A stretch of DNA of 64,000 nt from Sediminicola sp. YIK13 (GTDB taxonomy: Bacteria; Bacteroidota; Bacteroidia; Flavobacteriales; Flavobacteriaceae): positions 2,956,501 through 3,020,500 of the forward strand of contig NZ_CP010535.1 in NCBI RefSeq assembly GCF_001430825.1, read 5' to 3'. A program made the position numbers and the translations under genes. Of this stretch, positions 1 to 10,451 are shown piece by piece. Below the pieces are notes generated by a model. That model worked only from the letters and a program-made list of their open reading frames with translations. It ran no database searches and was not told the origin of the DNA. The first letter of the stretch is position 1; the number at the start of each line of letters is the position of its first letter.

Positions 1-920
1 ATGATCTTATTAATTATACGGTTATTGACTTAAGGGATTCCGTCACCGCTTATAACAAACGCAATAAAATTAAGTATGTGCAAAGGGAGGCCTCCGGTGT
101 AATTACGTCCTCTTTGTCCGAAGCTATTTTGGAACAGGGCATAGATTATAATATTACCAATAACTTGTCGCAGATTTACGCATGGACCATTGACTTTTTT
201 AGACTTCAAAAGGGGGACAAATTCAAGGTCATTTACAAGGAAAAGTATATTAATGATACCATCTATGCAGGTGCAGAGGCAATTGAGGCTGCTTATTTTG
301 AACACAATGGAAAAACCATCTACTCTTTCGGATACGAAACAGATACGGTCAATAATGTAAAGGATTATTTTGACGAGCAGGCAAAAAACTTGAGAAGGGC
401 CTTTTTAAAGGCTCCGGTCGAATTCAGTAGAATTTCCTCCAGATATAACTTGAACAGAAGAATTGCCTACTACGGATATAAAGTGAGGCCCCACAAAGGC
501 ACGGACTATGCCGCTCCGATAGGTACGCCCATTTTAGCTACCGCGAACGGAACAGTGGAAGAATCTACACGAAGAGGGGGTAATGGAAAATATGTAAAGA
601 TCAAACATAATGGCACTTATAGCACCCAATACCTTCACATGAAGAATCAAAATGTGCGTAAAGGCCAATATGTGAAACAAGGAGATGTTATTGGCTGGAT
701 CGGCATGACGGGCAATACAGGGGGTCCCCATGTTTGTTATCGCTTTTGGAAAAATGGTCGCCAAGTAGACCCCTTAAGAGAAGAGCTGCCAACAGCGGAG
801 CCATTATCCGAAGCTCTGAAACCCGATTACTATGCTTTTATCTCCCCCTTAAAAGAGCAATTGGACTGTATAGAATTTATGGAATCGCCTGAAGAAAATT
901 TATTAACCGAGAACCAATAA
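1..920 (+). CDS. M23-family peptidoglycan DD-metallopeptidase (5' partial)
   Basis: The reading frame is open to the left window edge (first full codon at base 3), so the N-terminus lies outside; an internal GTG at 78 is not the true start. The C-terminal half is a LytM/M23 zinc endopeptidase domain that would cut peptidoglycan cross-links in the periplasm. Counting from base 78, the HxxxD zinc motif is H139-D143, the YLHM strand carries H187, and the last motif reads GPHVCYRF with H218 and C220. Classical members have HxH there, so one ligand position is Cys. The upstream part resembles the substrate-groove-blocking or adaptor region of Bacteroidetes M23 proteins, but I cannot name a domain. 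pgi begins 2 nt after the stop, suggesting cotranscription. Family call sure; exact substrate unknown. Confidence 0.88.
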   Translation, partial: DLINYTVIDLRDSVTAYNKRNKIKYVQREASGVITSSLSEAILEQGIDYNITNNLSQIYAWTIDFFRLQKGDKFKVIYKEKYINDTIYAGAEAIEAAYFEHNGKTIYSFGYETDTVNNVKDYFDEQAKNLRRAFLKAPVEFSRISSRYNLNRRIAYYGYKVRPHKGTDYAAPIGTPILATANGTVEESTRRGGNGKYVKIKHNGTYSTQYLHMKNQNVRKGQYVKQGDVIGWIGMTGNTGGPHVCYRFWKNGRQVDPLREELPTAEPLSEALKPDYYAFISPLKEQLDCIEFMESPEENLLTENQ

Positions 921-922
921 AA

Positions 923-2560
923 ATGGCATTAAAAAAAATAAATCCCACAAGTGCGACAGCATGGAATGCGTTGGGAGATCATCATAAGGAAATTGAAAAC
1001 ACACAATTAAAAGATCTATTTGCTTCCGACAAGGACAGGGCAAAAAAATTCACCTTGCAGAGCCAAGGTTTTTTTGTGGATTATTCTAAAAATAATATTA
1101 CTTCAGAAACTAAGGGTCTCTTGATAGAACTAGCGAAAGAAGTAGGTCTGAAAGATGCCATCAACAAATATTTTGATGGCGATATCATCAATGAAACGGA
1201 AGGCAGGGCTGTACTCCATACGGCACTAAGGGCTAAAAAGGGGGATGACATCAAGGTAGACGGTGAAAATGTGATGCCAGAGGTCTACGCTGTTAAAGCA
1301 AAGATCAAAACATTTACAGAAGCCATTATTTCTGGCCATAAAAAGGGATATACAGGTAAAGCCTTTACCGATGTGGTGAACATTGGTATCGGAGGCTCAG
1401 ATTTGGGACCGGCCATGGTTACCGAAGCATTAAAATTCTACGGGAACCATTTAAAGATGCATTTTGTCAGCAATGTAGATGGGGACCACGTATATGAAAC
1501 CTTAAAAGGACTGGATCCTGAAACTACTTTATTTGTGGTGGTATCCAAAACCTTTACCACCCAAGAGACATTGAGCAATGCCACAACCATTAAAAAATGG
1601 TTCTTAAAACACGCGTCCCAAAAGGATATTGCCAAACATTTTGCCGCAGTATCCACCAATACAGCTAAAATAGAGGAATTCGGTATTCTTGATGAAAATG
1701 TGTTCCCAATGTGGGATTGGGTAGGTGGTAGATTTTCACTTTGGAGTGCAGTTGGGTTGTCCATCGCATTGGCTGTGGGATATGAAAATTTTGATGCGCT
1801 GTTGACGGGAGCCAACGATATGGATGAGCATTTTAGAACAGCGGATTTTGAAGAGAATATTCCGGTAGTTTTGGCCTTATTGAGCGTGTGGTATAATAAT
1901 TTTTATGGTGCCGAGACCGAAGCCATAATTCCCTACTCTCAGTATTTGAGTCGTTTTTCTGCCTACCTACAGCAGGGGATCATGGAGAGCAATGGCAAAA
2001 GTGTAGACAGAAATGGAAAACGGGTTTCCTATGAAACGGGAACCATTATTTGGGGTGAGCCAGGAACTAATTCACAGCACGCTTTCTTCCAATTGATCCA
2101 TCAGGGGACTAAATTGATCCCGGCAGATTTCATTGGGTTTAAGGACTCTTTACATGGTGATACCGACCATCACAATAAATTGATGGCCAATTTCTTCGCC
2201 CAAACAGAGGCGTTGATGAATGGTAAGACCAAAGAAGAGGTGCGTGGGGAATTGGAAGGAAAGAGTATGTCCAAGTCAGAATTGGAAACTTTGTTGCCAT
2301 TTAAGGTTTTTGAAGGAAACAAGCCTACCACTACTATTTTGATCGATAAGCTGACCCCAAAAAGTTTGGGAGCCTTGATCGCTCTCTATGAACACAAAAT
2401 ATTTGTGCAGGGGGTGGTGTGGAATATATACAGTTATGATCAATGGGGTGTAGAATTGGGTAAACAGCTAGCTACTGCAATCCTAAAGGATATCGAAAAT
2501 TCAGAAATTGCCAATCATGACGCGTCCACAATGCAGCTTCTTCATTATTTTAAGAGCTGA
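923..2560 (+). CDS. pgi: Glucose-6-phosphate isomerase
   Basis: Cytosolic enzyme interconverting glucose-6-phosphate and fructose-6-phosphate (glycolysis and gluconeogenesis). The 545-residue protein has the expected length of the bacterial Pgi family. Visible signatures are GIGGSDLGP (about 155-163), the signature around [12 protein letters not shown] (264-275), and the GEPGTNSQH segment. Candidate catalytic residues are E355, H386 and K514, which fall at the positions known for E. coli Pgi. The ATG is 2 nt after the stop of the M23 gene, with no separate promoter evident. No oddities seen. Confidence 0.97.
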   Translation: MALKKINPTSATAWNALGDHHKEIENTQLKDLFASDKDRAKKFTLQSQGFFVDYSKNNITSETKGLLIELAKEVGLKDAINKYFDGDIINETEGRAVLHTALRAKKGDDIKVDGENVMPEVYAVKAKIKTFTEAIISGHKKGYTGKAFTDVVNIGIGGSDLGPAMVTEALKFYGNHLKMHFVSNVDGDHVYETLKGLDPETTLFVVVSKTFTTQETLSNATTIKKWFLKHASQKDIAKHFAAVSTNTAKIEEFGILDENVFPMWDWVGGRFSLWSAVGLSIALAVGYENFDALLTGANDMDEHFRTADFEENIPVVLALLSVWYNNFYGAETEAIIPYSQYLSRFSAYLQQGIMESNGKSVDRNGKRVSYETGTIIWGEPGTNSQHAFFQLIHQGTKLIPADFIGFKDSLHGDTDHHNKLMANFFAQTEALMNGKTKEEVRGELEGKSMSKSELETLLPFKVFEGNKPTTTILIDKLTPKSLGALIALYEHKIFVQGVVWNIYSYDQWGVELGKQLATAILKDIENSEIANHDASTMQLLHYFKS

Positions 2561-2635
2561 ACCTATTAACTCTTAATTCTTAATAACTAAAGAATAAGTT
2601 TTTGTTTTGGAAATGCTGTAATGTAAATATTATGT

Positions 2636-2643
2636 TAAATTTG
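2636..2643 (+). promoter_or_regulatory. Candidate -7 box upstream of Oar-like receptor
   Basis: TAAATTTG matches the Bacteroidetes -7 consensus TAnnTTTG, 91 nt before the chosen ATG at 2735. The nearest upstream TTTG (2606-2609) is 26 nt away, longer than the usual 19-21, so support is partial. A second near match, CACTTTTG at 2692-2699, lies closer to the gene. Confidence 0.35.
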
Positions 2644-2734
2644 GCGCAAATAATTTAACATTAAGAAAATGCTCTCATGTGAAAAATTACTCACTTTTGC
2701 AGCATTATTTACAAACTTAACAACATTTGAAAGA

Positions 2735-5700
2735 ATGAAAAAAATGTACTTCGTACTTGCCGCATTTTTAGTTACGGCAATCTCATTTGCACAGGGAGTT
2801 ACCACTTCCTCGATTGGAGGAAAGGTAACAGACAACACAGGGGAGCCATTGCCAGGCGCCAGTATAGTGGCGGTACACACGCCTTCTGGGACTGTTTATG
2901 GGGCAGCTACCGATTTTGACGGTTTTTACCGTATTTCCAACATGAGAGTTGGTGGGCCATATAAAATCACTATTTCCTATATAGGATTTAATGAGTTTGT
3001 AGAAAACGGTGTAAACCTAAATTTAGGTCAGACTTCAAGATTTAGCCCTACTTTGGCCGAGTCTTCAACTGCTTTGGAAGAAGTGGTTATCACAGCTACG
3101 GCTTTAGGGATATTTAGCTCTAATAAGACTGGTACTGAAACCAACGTATCAAGCAGAGAAATTGCAACAATACCATCGGCATCAAGGTCTATTGCCGATT
3201 TTGTTAGAATTACACCTCAAGCGCAAATCTCTGAAGGGAATGATGGATTTTCTATTTCTTTGGCTGGCCAGAATAATCGCTATAATGCCATTTATATCGA
3301 TGGAGCAGTTAACAACGACGTCTTTGGTCTTGCTGGTTCTGGTACCAATGGAGGTCAAACTGGGGTTAATCCATTTTCAGTTGATGCTATAGAAACATTT
3401 CAAATAAACATTGCACCTTTTGATGTTAGGCAGTCAGGATTTTCTGGAGGCTCTATCAATGCAATTACTCGTTCAGGTTCTAATGATTTTGAAGGTTCTG
3501 CATATGGTTTTGTACGGAATCAGAGTCTTGTTGGAAAAACACCTCCATCTTTGGTAGGTGATGGTGAGGATAGAGAAAAAGTGGCAGATTTTAGTGCGCT
3601 AACTTATGGTGTTCGTATAGGGGGACCATTGGTAAAGGATAAATTGTTCTTTTTCTTGAACTATGAAAGACAGGATGATGAAACGCCACAGCCATTTAAT
3701 TTCAGTAATTATAGTGGACGTTCATCAAGATCCGAAATAGATGGACTAAGTAACTTTTTGCAATCTACCTACGGTTATAATCCTGGAATATTTGATAATA
3801 ACACAAGAACATTAGTTAGTGATAAGTTAACAGCTAAGGTAGATTGGAACATTAATGATAGCAATACCTTATCCTTAAGGCATAGTTATGTCAAAGGAGA
3901 TAACTTGGAGGCTAGAAATTCTGGAAATAGAAGTATAGGATTCATTAATGGTTCAGAATCTTTCTTGACAACGACCAATTCTTCAGCGTTAGAATTAAAT
4001 ACTAGATTTGGAAATAAATTTGCAAATAGTTTGATATTGACTTACACTGCTGTACGAGATGATAGAGATCCATTAGGTGATCCATTTCCAACTGTTGATA
4101 TTCAAGATGGTGGAGGTTTCATATCCTTTGGATCTGAACCATTTTCAACTGCCAACCTTTTAAATACGGATGTAACCACAATTACTAATAACTTTGAAAT
4201 CTATTCAGGTAGGCACACTGTAACTCTTGGGACTAACCTAGAATTTGCAACTATTAAAAACTTATTTTTTGCTTTTAATTATGGTGATTATACGTTTGAA
4301 GATCAGTTTGATGATGCAGGTAACCTTACATCTTCTGGTTTAAACCAGTTTCTTACCAATCAGCCTGCTGACGTATATCAACATGGATATTCTCTACTAG
4401 GGAATGGAACTGTTGGAGATGAATCTTCAGGTTCGGCCGATTTTAAAACTTTTCAAGCTGGTTTTTACATCCAAGATGATATTCAGGTAACTGATAATTT
4501 TAAAGCTACATTGGGAGCGCGTATCGATATTCCTTATTGGGAAGATGGAAATGTAAATCAAGATTTCAACACCCGCACAGTAGCTTTATTGGAAGCCAAT
4601 GGGAAAGATTTACAAGGTGCACGTGTTGGTCAAGGAATTGATGCCACTCCTTTGTTTGCACCACGTGTAGGTTTTAACTGGGATGTAAATGGAGATCGTA
4701 CTACTCAAATACGAGGTGGTATTGGAGTTTTTACTTCTAGATTGCCATTGGTATGGCCAGGGGGAACTTATAATAATAATGGTTCTGTTGGAGGATTTGT
4801 TTTTAGAACTGGTGTGCCATTTGAAGCTGATGTTAATAATCAATTGGAAGATCCAATACCAGGAAGTGGTGGAGTTGGTGGTAATATCGATTTAATATCG
4901 AAGGACTTTAAATTACCCCAAGTAGTGAAGTATAATATTGCTGTAGATCAAAAATTACCATTCTGGAATTTAATAGCTTCAGCTGACTTTTTATATACAG
5001 ATGTAATAACAGATATCTATTACCAAAACTTAAACTTAAAGGGGCCTGCAGGTAATTATGAAGGTGCTGATAATAGGCCATTTTATGATAGAAGGGATGA
5101 GATAGATGATACGTATAATGGTATTTATTTAGCATCCAATACAGGTGGGGGAGACGCAACTAACGTGTCTTTTACCTTGAGAAAACCGTTTCAAAACGGA
5201 TTTAGTGGGCAGGCTTCTTATGCATATGGAGTATCCAATAAGATATTTGATGGAACTTCTTCACAGAACAGTTCACAGTGGAGAAATATACAATCTGTAA
5301 ATGGTAAAAACTCCACGCTTCCTGTAACTAGATCAGATTTCTCTATGGGGAATAGAATAACTGCGAATGTTTCTTATGAATTGACATGGAATGATAATGT
5401 TAAAACTACATTTGGTTTGTTCTATGAAGGTTCGCAAGGAGCACCTTACAGCTTTACATATAATGAAGGGCGTGATTTGTTGAATGATGATTCAAGGGAC
5501 AATGCGTTAATTTATATTCCTGCTAACGCATCTGAAATTAGTTTTTCTGGAGATGCTGCTGAGCAAGCTGCTCAATGGCAACGTTTAGATACGTTTATAT
5601 CAAGTGTAGATTACTTGAACGAAAACAGAGGCAAGTATGCTGAAAGAAATTCAGTTCAAGGACCATGGAGCCATATAGTGGATTTAAAAGTTCTTCAAGA

Positions 5701-5980
5701 CTTTTCTTTGAACGTAGGATCTAAAAAACATACATTCCAGATCTCTGCCGATATTTTCAACTTTACTAATTTAATGAATAAAGATTGGGGTATAAAGAGA
5801 TTTACAAGGTCTAACGTAAGTCCGTTGACTACTGTTTCAACAGGTTCAACGCCTACCTTTAGCGTTAACAACGCCATTGTTAACCCTGATGGTTCACCAA
5901 ATATTGATCAATTGGATGATTTTGGGCTGCAATCTTCGAGATGGCAAGCACAGATAGGATTAAGATATATCTTTAACTAA
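2735..5980 (+). CDS. Oar-like TonB-dependent outer-membrane receptor
   Basis: Large outer-membrane barrel of 1081 residues. The start chosen at 2735 gives a clean signal peptide (MKKMYFVLAAFLVTAISFAQ); an ATG at 2669 would add 22 residues that do not fit a secretion signal. Residues about 27-110 form a carboxypeptidase-regulatory-like beta sandwich (GGKVTDNTGEPLPGASI, then TDFDGFYRI). A plug region with EEVVITATA follows, then a long barrel ending in an aromatic-rich strand, GLRYIFN. The low-complexity plug segment with NNRYNAIYIDGAVNND and the GSG/NGG turns resembles the Oar family rather than SusC. No SusD partner is adjacent. A strong terminator follows at 6001-6027, so it is probably monocistronic. 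Ligand unknown. Confidence 0.88.
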   Translation: MKKMYFVLAAFLVTAISFAQGVTTSSIGGKVTDNTGEPLPGASIVAVHTPSGTVYGAATDFDGFYRISNMRVGGPYKITISYIGFNEFVENGVNLNLGQTSRFSPTLAESSTALEEVVITATALGIFSSNKTGTETNVSSREIATIPSASRSIADFVRITPQAQISEGNDGFSISLAGQNNRYNAIYIDGAVNNDVFGLAGSGTNGGQTGVNPFSVDAIETFQINIAPFDVRQSGFSGGSINAITRSGSNDFEGSAYGFVRNQSLVGKTPPSLVGDGEDREKVADFSALTYGVRIGGPLVKDKLFFFLNYERQDDETPQPFNFSNYSGRSSRSEIDGLSNFLQSTYGYNPGIFDNNTRTLVSDKLTAKVDWNINDSNTLSLRHSYVKGDNLEARNSGNRSIGFINGSESFLTTTNSSALELNTRFGNKFANSLILTYTAVRDDRDPLGDPFPTVDIQDGGGFISFGSEPFSTANLLNTDVTTITNNFEIYSGRHTVTLGTNLEFATIKNLFFAFNYGDYTFEDQFDDAGNLTSSGLNQFLTNQPADVYQHGYSLLGNGTVGDESSGSADFKTFQAGFYIQDDIQVTDNFKATLGARIDIPYWEDGNVNQDFNTRTVALLEANGKDLQGARVGQGIDATPLFAPRVGFNWDVNGDRTTQIRGGIGVFTSRLPLVWPGGTYNNNGSVGGFVFRTGVPFEADVNNQLEDPIPGSGGVGGNIDLISKDFKLPQVVKYNIAVDQKLPFWNLIASADFLYTDVITDIYYQNLNLKGPAGNYEGADNRPFYDRRDEIDDTYNGIYLASNTGGGDATNVSFTLRKPFQNGFSGQASYAYGVSNKIFDGTSSQNSSQWRNIQSVNGKNSTLPVTRSDFSMGNRITANVSYELTWNDNVKTTFGLFYEGSQGAPYSFTYNEGRDLLNDDSRDNALIYIPANASEISFSGDAAEQAAQWQRLDTFISSVDYLNENRGKYAERNSVQGPWSHIVDLKVLQDFSLNVGSKKHTFQISADIFNFTNLMNKDWGIKRFTRSNVSPLTTVSTGSTPTFSVNNAIVNPDGSPNIDQLDDFGLQSSRWQAQIGLRYIFN

Positions 5981-6000
5981 TTCCAAATTCAAGTAAAATT

Positions 6001-6027
6001 AAAAACCCACTTTTCAGTGGGTTTTTT
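6001..6027 (+). terminator. Intrinsic terminator after Oar-like receptor
   Basis: Perfect 10-bp stem AAAAACCCAC / GTGGGTTTTT with loop TTTTCA, ending in a T run. The A tract also makes it potentially bidirectional. Confidence 0.9.
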
Positions 6028-6070
6028 AATGCCCAAAAATTAGTACTTTAGGGCTCTTAAAATTTATCTC

Positions 6071-6508
6071 ATGTACGAAATTATACAAAGTTTACATTCT
6101 TATTTAGGCTATATCGTTTTGATCATATTGATCCTTGCGGTGGTAAATGCCATTTCTGGACTTTTTAGCAATAGAATATTCAACTTGGAAAAGGACTTTC
6201 GAATTAGCCTTTTTGCACTAATTCTTACGCATATTCAACTATTGGTGGGGCTAATCCTTTACTTTGTGTCTGCAAACGGCTTAAAGGCTATTCAAACTGT
6301 TGGTATGGGGGGCTTAAACTCTGCAGCTCGTTTGTTGGCGGTAGAACACCCATTTATAAATATTATTGCCGTAGTGCTCATTACCATAGGTTGGTCCAAA
6401 CATAAAAAGGTCATGGAGGCCAAGAAAAAATTCAAGACGATCTCCATCTTTTACGGATTGGGATTAGTGCTTATTCTAAGCAGGATTCCGTGGGGACAGT
6501 GGTTTTAG
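6071..6508 (+). CDS. Small four-helix membrane protein (cytochrome b-like, unassigned)
   Basis: A 145-residue, very hydrophobic protein with about four predicted membrane spans (roughly residues 10-30, 43-65, 92-108 and 122-140). Histidines near the membrane (H9, H54, H93) are compatible with a heme- or quinone-associated small membrane protein, and similar proteins in Flavobacteria are sometimes labelled cytochrome B. I cannot confirm a cofactor. It lies between the terminator of the Oar-like receptor and a convergent nuclease gene 41 nt away, so it is probably transcribed alone. It ends in IPWGQWF. Function unknown. Confidence 0.75.
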   Translation: MYEIIQSLHSYLGYIVLIILILAVVNAISGLFSNRIFNLEKDFRISLFALILTHIQLLVGLILYFVSANGLKAIQTVGMGGLNSAARLLAVEHPFINIIAVVLITIGWSKHKKVMEAKKKFKTISIFYGLGLVLILSRIPWGQWF

Positions 6509-6549
6509 GCCAAGTCTATAATTAATGGGCCTTTCCCTTGACAACCGGA

Positions 6550-7596
6550 CTATTTTGCTTTTTTAATTAGATAAACAAATACCGGAAAGTGGTCGCTATA
6601 CCCAGCGGTGTAATTTCCTCCTGAATATGTCCGAAATGGATATCCCTTATAGGGTCCGGTTTGGGTACTGATATAGGACGGTTTAAAAATATCCGTTTTC
6701 CAGTATTGGTAGCTATTTGCATTGCTATTCAAGAAGTTTGTGGTGAATAGAATTTGATCAAAGAGATTCCATCGGTCTCTATATGCCAGTGATCCGAGTC
6801 CTTTTTTGTGTAATTTTTGCATGGGATTGTGCATCCATTCCATTGTATTGGGAGAAGACCATGAACCACCTACACTTAAAGTTGTTTTTAAACTGGTGTC
6901 GGTTGGGTCATCATTAAAATCACCCATACTTAAGATCTTTGCGGTATGATCTGTTTTTAGGATAGAATCAATGATACGCCTATTGAGTTTGGCAGCGGCT
7001 ATTCTATTTGGTTTGCTCCTAGCCTCCCCACCGCTGCGGGAAGGCCAATGATTAACTATCAAATAAATTTTTTCCGAATCCAAAAAACCCTGAACCACCA
7101 ACTGATCCCTGGTATAATCCCGTTCCCCCTCGTCATTAAAGAGCAATAGTCGCCTACTACTTGTATGGGCAGGTATAAAAGCACTTTGCTTATAGAGTAA
7201 TGCTACATCAATGCCACGTTCATCTGGTGATTCGTAGTGTATGATTCCATACCCCTTTTCGTTTAAGTTAGGGTGTGCAATGAGGTCTTCGAGTACCTGT
7301 CTATTTTCAATTTCACAGAGACCAATAATATCTGGTGAAGTATTGGAGATATCAGCGCCAATTTCTGATAGGACTCTGGAAATATTTTCAATTTTCTGTT
7401 GGTATCTGTCGTTCGTCCAATGATCTTTTCCATTTGGGGTGCGATCATCGTCAAAGGTGTTGGGATCATTAATGGTATCGAAAAGATTTTCAACATTGTA
7501 AAAGGCAATAGTTCTTATATTATAATGGGCCTCTGCTTGCGGGTACAAAAAGCAAGGGGCACATAAAAAAAGTAAGGATATATATTTGAAAAGCAT
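6550..7596 (-). CDS. Secreted endonuclease/exonuclease/phosphatase-family protein
   Basis: A 348-residue EEP-fold hydrolase with a signal peptide (hydrophobic residues 4-18, cleavage probably near residue 23), hence periplasmic or exported. Metal and catalytic motifs of the family are present in order: NVENLFD (N35, E37), CEIENR (E95), NHWPSR (N182, H183), GDFNDDP (D226, N228) and the terminal SDH (D335, H336). Members cleave phosphodiesters or phosphomonoesters in DNA, RNA or phosphoinositide-like substrates. The gene is divergent from a TonB receptor (7707) that is followed by a DUF5689/lamin-tail lipoprotein, which suggests a polymer-degradation and uptake locus (inference). All expected catalytic residues look intact. 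Confidence 0.9.
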   Translation of the reverse strand: MLFKYISLLFLCAPCFLYPQAEAHYNIRTIAFYNVENLFDTINDPNTFDDDRTPNGKDHWTNDRYQQKIENISRVLSEIGADISNTSPDIIGLCEIENRQVLEDLIAHPNLNEKGYGIIHYESPDERGIDVALLYKQSAFIPAHTSSRRLLLFNDEGERDYTRDQLVVQGFLDSEKIYLIVNHWPSRSGGEARSKPNRIAAAKLNRRIIDSILKTDHTAKILSMGDFNDDPTDTSLKTTLSVGGSWSSPNTMEWMHNPMQKLHKKGLGSLAYRDRWNLFDQILFTTNFLNSNANSYQYWKTDIFKPSYISTQTGPYKGYPFRTYSGGNYTAGYSDHFPVFVYLIKKAK

Positions 7597-7706
7597 GTAA
7601 AGTCGATTATAAGCTCAAAATAATCAAAAAATTAAGAACAATATTGAATAATTATCGTATATTTTCTATCGTAAATTACGAATTAGATTTTTATCAATAG
7701 TATTAC

Positions 7707-10442
7707 ATGCATTCTTTTTGGTCTTTATTATTCTTTTTTGTCATCTCCTTCAATGCTTTTTCACAGAAAAATTTTGATGTTAAGGGTCGTGTTCTTGAGG
7801 GAAGCACTAAAAAACCAATTGGAGGTGCAAAGATTTTATTGGAAGGGTGGGAGGACTTTGTATTCTCCGATGAACAAGGCAATTTTCAGGCGTTTTCCAG
7901 TTCAAGGGATTTTGTTTTGGTGATTTTAAAGGCTGATTACACGACAAAAAAATATCCAATAAAACTTGAAGGGGAGTCTCTAGATCTTGGTGACATTTTT
8001 CTGGAAAGGGATATTACTTTAGAAAAAACCGATAATCTAATAGCGCTTACCGAGGCAGATTTGGCCGACGATGAAAGCAGTTTTGGGAACATGGGTATCT
8101 TACAGGCTACAAGGGATGTTTTTTTAAATAGGGCCGCCTTTGATTTTGGCCAGGCTTTTTTTAGGGTTAGAGGTTACGATGCCGAAAATGGACTAGTACT
8201 CATCAATGGTCTGCCTATGAACAAGATATTTAATGGCAGACCACAATGGAACAACTGGGGAGGTTTGAATGATGTGGTGCGTAACCAAGAATTTTCCAAC
8301 GGTTTGGATCCATCAGACCACAGCTTTGGGAGGCTTTTGGGCCTTACCAACATAGATACAAGACCTTCTTTAATGCGTCCAGGAACAAGACTCTCTTCTT
8401 CTGCTTCCAATAGGACCTATACAGATAGATTTATGGCAACCTATAATTCAGGGAATAATGGGAACCAATTGTTCTATAGTATCTCTGCATCACGCAGAAG
8501 CGCAAAGCAGGGCTATATTAATGGGACATTGTACGATGCTTATTCGGTTTTTGGCGCTCTGGAATATCAAATCAATTCAAAAAACAGCCTTCTTCTTACC
8601 TCTATTTTCGCAAGTAATAGGCGTGGCCGGTCTTCGGCTGTGACCGAAGAGGTGTTTCAATTGGCGGGAAGAAAATACAATCCTTATTGGGGTCTGCAAG
8701 ACGGTCAAATTAGGAATTCACGAGAGCGAAGAATCAATGAGCCCATTTTCATGTTCAATCACATGTTAAAGGCAAAAAATATTCGGATTAGTTCTGGAGC
8801 GGCCTATCAGTTTGGGACAACTGCGAGAAGCAGGCTTGGCTATTACAATGCACCAAATCCAGATCCTACCTACTATAGGTATTTGCCAAGTTATTATATC
8901 AATAGCCCTATTGGAGCCAATTTCGAAAGTGCTAGGATTGCTAAGGAAGCTTTTTTAGAGGCTCCACAATTGCCATGGAATACCCTGTACCAGTCCAATA
9001 TTAATGCTATTCCGGTTGGCATGGCCTCCTATCTTTTATATGATGACATGACAAGGGATAAACAAATTACTTTGAATACGGTGGCGAACATTAAAATAGG
9101 TGAACATGTTAAATTGGATGTAGGAACAACCTACAAAAAGCTGGATTCCAACAATTATGCAGAAATCAACGATCTTTTAGGTGCAGAGTATCACGAGGAC
9201 AAAGATGCTTTTTCAGATACCCGAAATGATGTAAACGGGGATCTTTTAAAGTATAAAGGGGATACATTCAACTATAGTTATACGTTGGAGGCTTCGGATT
9301 GGAATGCTTTTATCCAAGGGAGATACAATTACAAATCATGGGACAGTTTTTTATCCTTGCAGTACGGCAAAACAGAATACCAAAGGGAAGGATTATTTCG
9401 TAATGAGCGATTTCTTGGATCTATCGGACAAAGTGAAAAAGTATTTTTTACCCCTATGGGGGTAAAAGGGGGACTAACCTATAAGGTCAATGGAAGGCAT
9501 TGGATGAGTGTGAACGGCGTCTATTTAAAAAAAGCGCCGACCCTTCAAAATTCCTTTGTTAATCCACGAGAAAGCAACCAGGTAGTTCCAAATCTACAGC
9601 ACGAAACCAATTCCTCGGTGGACTTCAATTATTTTATCCGCCTCCCCAAAGTAATGGGACGCCTAACAGGATTCTATTCCCGATTTCAGAACACGACCGA
9701 CATAAATTTTTTCTTTGTGGATGCTGGTGTTGGTTCCGATTTTGTTCAGGAAGTGGTTACCGATTTGGACAAATTGCACATGGGGGTAGAGTTTGGTCTG
9801 GAATACCAAATATCCCCTTCTGTAAAGCTCTCCGCAGTAACCGCTATTGGAAAGTACCTGTATGCAAGCGACCCATTTGTGAGTATTAATTTTGATACGG
9901 CCGGGGCAGAGGAGGATGTGCTGGATGAACGGGGATTTATAGATCTTGGAATTGCTGAGATAAAGGACTATAAACTGGCACAAGGACCTCAAAAAGCATA
10001 TGCCTTCGGTATTGAATATAGGGATCCAAAGTATTGGTGGGTTGGAATGACCGCGAATTACCTGGCCAACAACTATAGCAATATTTCTACTATTACCAGG
10101 ACCCAAAGTTTTTATTTGGATCCAGAAACAGGGAGTCCATTTCCAGAAGCCACCGAAGAAAATGTAATGAAATTATTACGGCAAGATCCCTTGGATAATT
10201 TTTATTTATTGAACCTGGTGGGCGGTAAGTCGTGGTTGGTCAATTCAAAATATATCAGTGTTTTTGGGAGTGTCAACAATGTGTTCGACACGGTTTTTAG
10301 GACAGGGGGTTATGAACAGAGTAGAAATGGTAATTATGGACAGTTGGCCAGGGACAACGCCAGTGGCAACCCTTCATTTGCCCCAAAATATTGGTATGGA
10401 TATGGGCGTACTTATTTTCTAAATCTGGCTTTTAGTTTTTAA
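7707..10442 (+). CDS. TonB-dependent receptor with carboxypeptidase-regulatory domain
   Basis: Outer-membrane receptor of 911 residues with signal peptide (MHSFWSLLFFFVISFNAFSQ). An N-terminal beta-sandwich domain follows (FDVKGRVLEGSTKKPIGGAK, about residues 23-95), then a plug with the FRVRGYDAENGLVLINGLPM segment (about 150-175) and a barrel ending LNLAFSF. The next gene, encoding a surface lipoprotein, starts 9 nt downstream, so the two form an operon. A secreted EEP-family hydrolase is divergent upstream. By analogy with SusCD-like loci the lipoprotein may capture substrate for this channel, but it is not a SusD protein. Transported substrate unknown; nucleic acid or phosphorylated ligands are the contextual guess. 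Confidence 0.88.
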   Translation: MHSFWSLLFFFVISFNAFSQKNFDVKGRVLEGSTKKPIGGAKILLEGWEDFVFSDEQGNFQAFSSSRDFVLVILKADYTTKKYPIKLEGESLDLGDIFLERDITLEKTDNLIALTEADLADDESSFGNMGILQATRDVFLNRAAFDFGQAFFRVRGYDAENGLVLINGLPMNKIFNGRPQWNNWGGLNDVVRNQEFSNGLDPSDHSFGRLLGLTNIDTRPSLMRPGTRLSSSASNRTYTDRFMATYNSGNNGNQLFYSISASRRSAKQGYINGTLYDAYSVFGALEYQINSKNSLLLTSIFASNRRGRSSAVTEEVFQLAGRKYNPYWGLQDGQIRNSRERRINEPIFMFNHMLKAKNIRISSGAAYQFGTTARSRLGYYNAPNPDPTYYRYLPSYYINSPIGANFESARIAKEAFLEAPQLPWNTLYQSNINAIPVGMASYLLYDDMTRDKQITLNTVANIKIGEHVKLDVGTTYKKLDSNNYAEINDLLGAEYHEDKDAFSDTRNDVNGDLLKYKGDTFNYSYTLEASDWNAFIQGRYNYKSWDSFLSLQYGKTEYQREGLFRNERFLGSIGQSEKVFFTPMGVKGGLTYKVNGRHWMSVNGVYLKKAPTLQNSFVNPRESNQVVPNLQHETNSSVDFNYFIRLPKVMGRLTGFYSRFQNTTDINFFFVDAGVGSDFVQEVVTDLDKLHMGVEFGLEYQISPSVKLSAVTAIGKYLYASDPFVSINFDTAGAEEDVLDERGFIDLGIAEIKDYKLAQGPQKAYAFGIEYRDPKYWWVGMTANYLANNYSNISTITRTQSFYLDPETGSPFPEATEENVMKLLRQDPLDNFYLLNLVGGKSWLVNSKYISVFGSVNNVFDTVFRTGGYEQSRNGNYGQLARDNASGNPSFAPKYWYGYGRTYFLNLAFSF

Positions 10443-10451
10443 ATCTGTTAC

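Noticed and set aside
1438-1815. 125-codon ORF on the minus strand inside pgi
   Set aside because: Complete overlap with an obvious housekeeping gene; reverse-frame shadow with no family resemblance.
9663-10106. 147-codon minus-strand ORF inside the TonB receptor gene
   Set aside because: Shadow of the receptor frame; composition odd and no signature.
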